Made by a program: the position numbers and the translations under genes
The notes under the pieces: model-generated
Seen by the model: the letters and a program-made list of their open reading frames with translations, nothing else
What the model was told of the DNA's origin: nothing
Database searches by the model: none
Source: DATAEU01 sp046724395
GTDB lineage: Bacteria > Actinomycetota > UBA4738 > HRBIN12
DNA: 8,469 nt
Reading direction: 5' to 3'
Assembly: GCA_046724395.1 (NCBI GenBank)
Contig: JBKOWM010000043.1
Coordinates: forward strand, 1 to 8,469
Shown here: positions 6,366 through 8,469 of the stretch, in pieces
How positions within the stretch are numbered: position 1 is the stretch's first letter
How the letters are laid out: each line of letters begins with the position of its first letter

Positions 6366-7133
6366 ATGCTCGCCCCCGTGGACGAACGCGCGCTGGCCGA
6401 GCTCCTGGGTCGCGTCGCCGCCGGCGAGGTCCCCGTGGATCGTGCCCTCGATGATCTGCGGTTTCTGCCGTACGAGGCCATCGCCGACGCCAACGTCGAC
6501 CACCATCGAGAGCTGAGAACGGGCCATGCCGAGGCCGTCTACGCACCTGGGAAGACGCCACGGCAGGTCCGGGACGCCGTTCACGCTCTCGTCGAGCGGA
6601 GCGGCGGGGCCGTGTTCGCGACGAAGGCTGCTCCCGAGCAGTTCCACGCCGTCCTCGAGCGCGTCCCGGCGGCCACGTACCAGCCGCGATCGCGGCTGAT
6701 CGTCGCCAAGCGCGCCGACCCAGGGACCATCACAGGAACCGCCGCGGTCGTGTGCGCGGGGACGACCGACCTCCCGGTTGCCGAGGAGGCGTCGGAGAGC
6801 GCCGACGCGCTGGGGTTGTCCGTGCGGGCGGTGGCCGACGTCGGCGTAGCTGGCATTTACCGGGTTCTCGACCGCGTCGCCGAGATCGACGCGTGCGACG
6901 TCGTCATTGTGGTGGCCGGGATGGAGGGGGCTCTCCCGTCGGTCGTCGCCGGGCTCACACGTCACCCCGTCGTCGCGGTCCCCACGAGCGTCGGGTATGG
7001 GGCGTCGTTCGAGGGTCTGGCGGCGCTGCTGTCGATGCTGAACAGCTGCGCCCCCGGCGTCAGCGTCGTCAACATCGACAACGGGTTCGGGGCTGCCCTC
7101 GTCGCGCACCGCATCGTCCGGGTGCGCGCATGA
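6366..7133 (+). CDS. larB: Nickel-pincer cofactor biosynthesis protein LarB
   Basis: LarB carboxylates the pyridinium ring of nicotinic acid adenine dinucleotide and hydrolyses the phosphoanhydride, giving the dicarboxylated mononucleotide (P2CMN) that LarE then modifies with sulfur. The 255 residues match the family. An N-terminal helical region (DERALAELLGRVAAGEV, VDHHRELR at 44-51) precedes the PurE-like carboxylase domain. Landmarks are AGTTDLPVAEEA (131-142), DVGVAGIYR (158-166), MEGALPSVVAGL (186-197), PTSVGYGASFEGLAALLSML (206-225), and NSCAPGVSVVNIDNGFG (226-242). Cys228 in the last matches the Cys that forms a covalent adduct with the substrate ring in characterised LarB. Tyr165 replaces the His usual in DVGVAG(L/I)HR. 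The GTG at 6378 is an alternative start giving a family-like N-terminus. The stop overlaps the larC start as ATGA. larE is not in the window. Confidence 0.94.
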   Translation: MLAPVDERALAELLGRVAAGEVPVDRALDDLRFLPYEAIADANVDHHRELRTGHAEAVYAPGKTPRQVRDAVHALVERSGGAVFATKAAPEQFHAVLERVPAATYQPRSRLIVAKRADPGTITGTAAVVCAGTTDLPVAEEASESADALGLSVRAVADVGVAGIYRVLDRVAEIDACDVVIVVAGMEGALPSVVAGLTRHPVVAVPTSVGYGASFEGLAALLSMLNSCAPGVSVVNIDNGFGAALVAHRIVRVRA

Positions 7134-8368
7134 CGCTGGCCTATCTCGATTGCATCGCCGGGATCTCGGGCGACATGGCCCTCGGCGCGCTCGTCGATGC
7201 CGGCGCGGACTTCGATGCAATCCGCGAGGAGCTCGCAAAGCTTCCCCTCGAGCCATTCGACGTCGACGTGCTCGATGTCGAAACCGCCGGGTTCCATGGC
7301 CGCCGCGTGGCGGTGCGGCCCGCCTCCGGCTCGGTCATCCGTACGTACGCAAGCATCCGGACGCTCCTGGACGACGCCGGCATGCCGCCGCCCGCGACGG
7401 ACCTCGCGCAGCGAATCTTCCGGCGACTTGCGGAGGCGGAGGCGACGGTTCACCGCAAGGAGGTAGACCTCGTTACGTTTCACGAGATCGGCGCTGTCGA
7501 CTCGATCGTCGACATCGCGGGGACCTCGGTTGCGCTCACGATGCTCCGCGTGGACCGCGTGTTCGCGTCGCCTGTGCCGACGGGCATGGGAATGACGCGG
7601 ACCGAACACGGCGCCATGCCGATCCCGGCACCCGCGGTGGTCGAGCTGTTGCGCGGGGTGCCGCTCTTCTCCCGCGGCGTCCCGGCCGAGCTCGTCACGC
7701 CGACGGGCGCGGCGATCCTCGCCGCCGTCGTCGAGGGGTACGGCGAGATCCCGAGGATGCGCGTCCGCAGTGTCGGCTACGGCGCCGGGACGCACGAGCT
7801 CGGCTTCCCCAACCTGCTCCGCGTGTTGATCGGGGAGGAGGCCGCGACGGATAGCGCCTCGGCGTCGACGGAGGACGGCTCCGGGACGGCGGAGGTGGTG
7901 CTCGAGACGAACGTCGACGACATCACGCCGGAGCTCACGGGCTTCGTAGTCGAGCAGCTGCTCGACGCCGGCGCCCAGGACGCGTGGATCGTCCCGATCG
8001 TGATGAAGAAGGGGCGCCCGGCCGTCACGATCTCCGCCCTGTGTCCGGCGGATCGCAGCGACGTACTGCGCAGCATCCTGTTCCGCGAGACCGGAACGCT
8101 GGGCGTCCGAGCGACGACGGTGTTGAAGACGGCCCTCGCGCGAACCACGACGAAGGTCGAGACACGCTACGGCGCCGTGGTCGTCAAAGTCGGGCGGCTC
8201 GAAGGTCGCGTCGTCTCGGCGAGGCCCGAGTACGAGGACTGCGCCCGCATCGCGCGGGAGGCCGGCGTCCCGCTGCGTGAGGTGTACGAGGAGGCGACGC
8301 GCCTGGTGAGCGCCGAGCATCCGGCGGATCCGTCGGGGCCGGATGCCTCGACGGGCCGGGACCGTTAG
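7130..8368 (+). CDS. larC: Nickel insertion protein LarC (CTP-dependent)
   Basis: LarC is the CTP-dependent nickel-inserting cyclometallase that finishes the nickel-pincer nucleotide cofactor, first known from lactate racemase and used by related epimerases and racemases. Single 412-residue reading frame. The N-terminal domain shows YLDCIAGISGDMALGAL (5-21), TFHEIGAVDSIVDIAG (116-131), HGAMPIPAPAVVELL (160-174) and TPTGAAIL (190-197). The C-terminal CTP-binding domain shows ETNVDDITPELTG (259-271), IVPIVMKKGRPAV (287-299), RETGTLGVR (319-327) and a terminal VYEEATRL. A Ser/Ala/Glu-rich linker (about 236-253) joins the two. In Lactobacillus plantarum these halves are linked by a ribosomal frameshift; here they are one frame. 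The ATG at 7130 overlaps the larB stop by four bases; the frame extends further upstream inside larB, but those residues are a shadow. The last 20 or so residues are disordered and polar. Confidence 0.95.
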   Translation: MTLAYLDCIAGISGDMALGALVDAGADFDAIREELAKLPLEPFDVDVLDVETAGFHGRRVAVRPASGSVIRTYASIRTLLDDAGMPPPATDLAQRIFRRLAEAEATVHRKEVDLVTFHEIGAVDSIVDIAGTSVALTMLRVDRVFASPVPTGMGMTRTEHGAMPIPAPAVVELLRGVPLFSRGVPAELVTPTGAAILAAVVEGYGEIPRMRVRSVGYGAGTHELGFPNLLRVLIGEEAATDSASASTEDGSGTAEVVLETNVDDITPELTGFVVEQLLDAGAQDAWIVPIVMKKGRPAVTISALCPADRSDVLRSILFRETGTLGVRATTVLKTALARTTTKVETRYGAVVVKVGRLEGRVVSARPEYEDCARIAREAGVPLREVYEEATRLVSAEHPADPSGPDASTGRDR

Positions 8369-8373
8369 CCCGG
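8356..8373 (+). terminator. Weak hairpin at the end of larC
   Basis: CCGGG (8356-8360) can pair with CCCGG (8369-8373) across an eight-base loop that holds the stop codon. The second copy of the 14-bp repeat gives CCCGG a further chance to pair. There is no T-tract, so this is at best a weak or factor-dependent end signal. Confidence 0.2.
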
Positions 8374-8388
8374 TACCGTTAGCCCGGT
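8361..8388 (+). repeat. Perfect 14-bp tandem duplication across the larC stop
   Basis: ACCGTTAGCCCGGT occurs twice back to back (8361-8374 and 8375-8388). The first copy carries the larC TAG stop (8366-8368). Because copy two lies entirely past the stop, loss or gain of a unit would not change the LarC protein. The junction makes the palindrome CGGTACCG (8371-8378). A recent replication-slippage duplication is the simplest explanation. Confidence 0.85.
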
Positions 8389-8400
8389 AGCATCCAAGGC

Positions 8401-8447
8401 CTCGGTGTGTCATAAGTCGCGAGGTGAGCGTGGAAGCGAACACCGAG
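8401..8447 (+). repeat. 8-bp inverted repeat around the next gene's start
   Basis: CTCGGTGT (8401-8408) is the exact reverse complement of ACACCGAG (8440-8447), 31 bases apart. The arms enclose a possible -10 element (CATAAG, 8411-8416), a GAGGTGA motif and both candidate GTG starts. It may be an operator or may fold in RNA, but an eight-base match over this distance can occur by chance. Confidence 0.3.
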
Positions 8448-8469
8448 CTACGAGACACCGCCGCTCAAG
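8424..8469 (+). CDS. Possible 5' end of an unidentified gene, cut by the window edge
   Basis: From GTG at 8424 (or in-frame GTG at 8430) the frame stays open to the right edge and reads VSVEANTELRDTAAQ. CATAAG (8411-8416) is -10-like and ends seven bases before the first GTG, fitting a leaderless start; GAGGTGA (8421-8427) resembles a Shine-Dalgarno site but lies too close to the GTG at 8430 for ideal spacing. Fifteen codons are too few to identify a family. An open frame this short is not proof of a gene; the start signals and the 55-bp gap after larC are the support. Confidence 0.35.
   Translation, partial: MSVEANTELRDTAAQ

Noticed and set aside
6752..7129. Longer N-terminus for LarC inside larB
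   Set aside because: LarC proteins begin at the YLDCIAGISGDM segment just after the ATG at 7130; the upstream residues are an Arg-rich shadow of larB.
6962..8458. 498-codon minus-strand frame opposite larB-larC
   Set aside because: Runs across two well-identified plus-strand genes and yields an Arg/His-rich sequence without motifs.
1..8469. CRISPR array, insertion sequence, prophage or other defence system
   Set aside because: No regularly spaced repeats, transposase, integrase, long terminal inverted repeats or nuclease genes are visible; all large frames are metabolic, sensory, structural or translational genes.

Overview
This is a GC-rich, densely coded stretch of bacterial chromosome with six complete protein genes in three transcription blocks, plus the probable first codons of a seventh gene at the right edge. 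GC-biased codon use, GTG starts, starts without a Shine-Dalgarno site, and a DUF4446 - bactofilin - serS cluster suggest a high-GC Gram-positive-like lineage. My guess is a deep-branching Actinomycetota such as Thermoleophilia, or a GC-rich Chloroflexota. This is inference, because no rRNA or lineage marker other than serS is present. I see no mobile element, CRISPR array, tRNA or rRNA.

Layout. Positions 83-1516 (+) encode a PLP-dependent group II decarboxylase-like enzyme of unknown substrate. Positions 1562-3739 (+) encode a 725-residue protein made almost entirely of five PAS domains with one coiled coil and no recognisable output domain. A 247-bp convergent intergenic region with several short dyads follows. 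On the minus strand, read from 6288 down to 3987, a tightly coupled operon encodes a DUF4446 membrane-anchored protein, a bactofilin (polymer-forming cytoskeletal protein) and seryl-tRNA synthetase; the junctions overlap by 4 bp and 1 bp. A 77-bp divergent promoter region (6289-6365) separates this from larB-larC (+, 6366-8368, 4-bp overlap), which encode two of the three enzymes that make the nickel-pincer nucleotide (NPN) cofactor. A perfect 14-bp tandem duplication sits on the larC stop codon. A probable GTG-started gene begins near 8424 and runs off the window.

How the genes work together. LarB and LarC catalyse the first and last steps of NPN synthesis; LarE (sulfur insertion) and any NPN-using enzyme are not in the window. 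DUF4446 and bactofilin are translationally coupled, which suggests that the membrane protein anchors or regulates the bactofilin polymer; serS is the housekeeping passenger. The decarboxylase and the PAS array are co-oriented, but each may have its own promoter.

The most original points are the output-less five-PAS array, the coupled DUF4446-bactofilin pair, a Tyr at a usually His position in LarB, the stop-codon tandem repeat, and a recurring '-10-like hexamer then about 5-7 nt then start codon' arrangement that fits leaderless transcripts.
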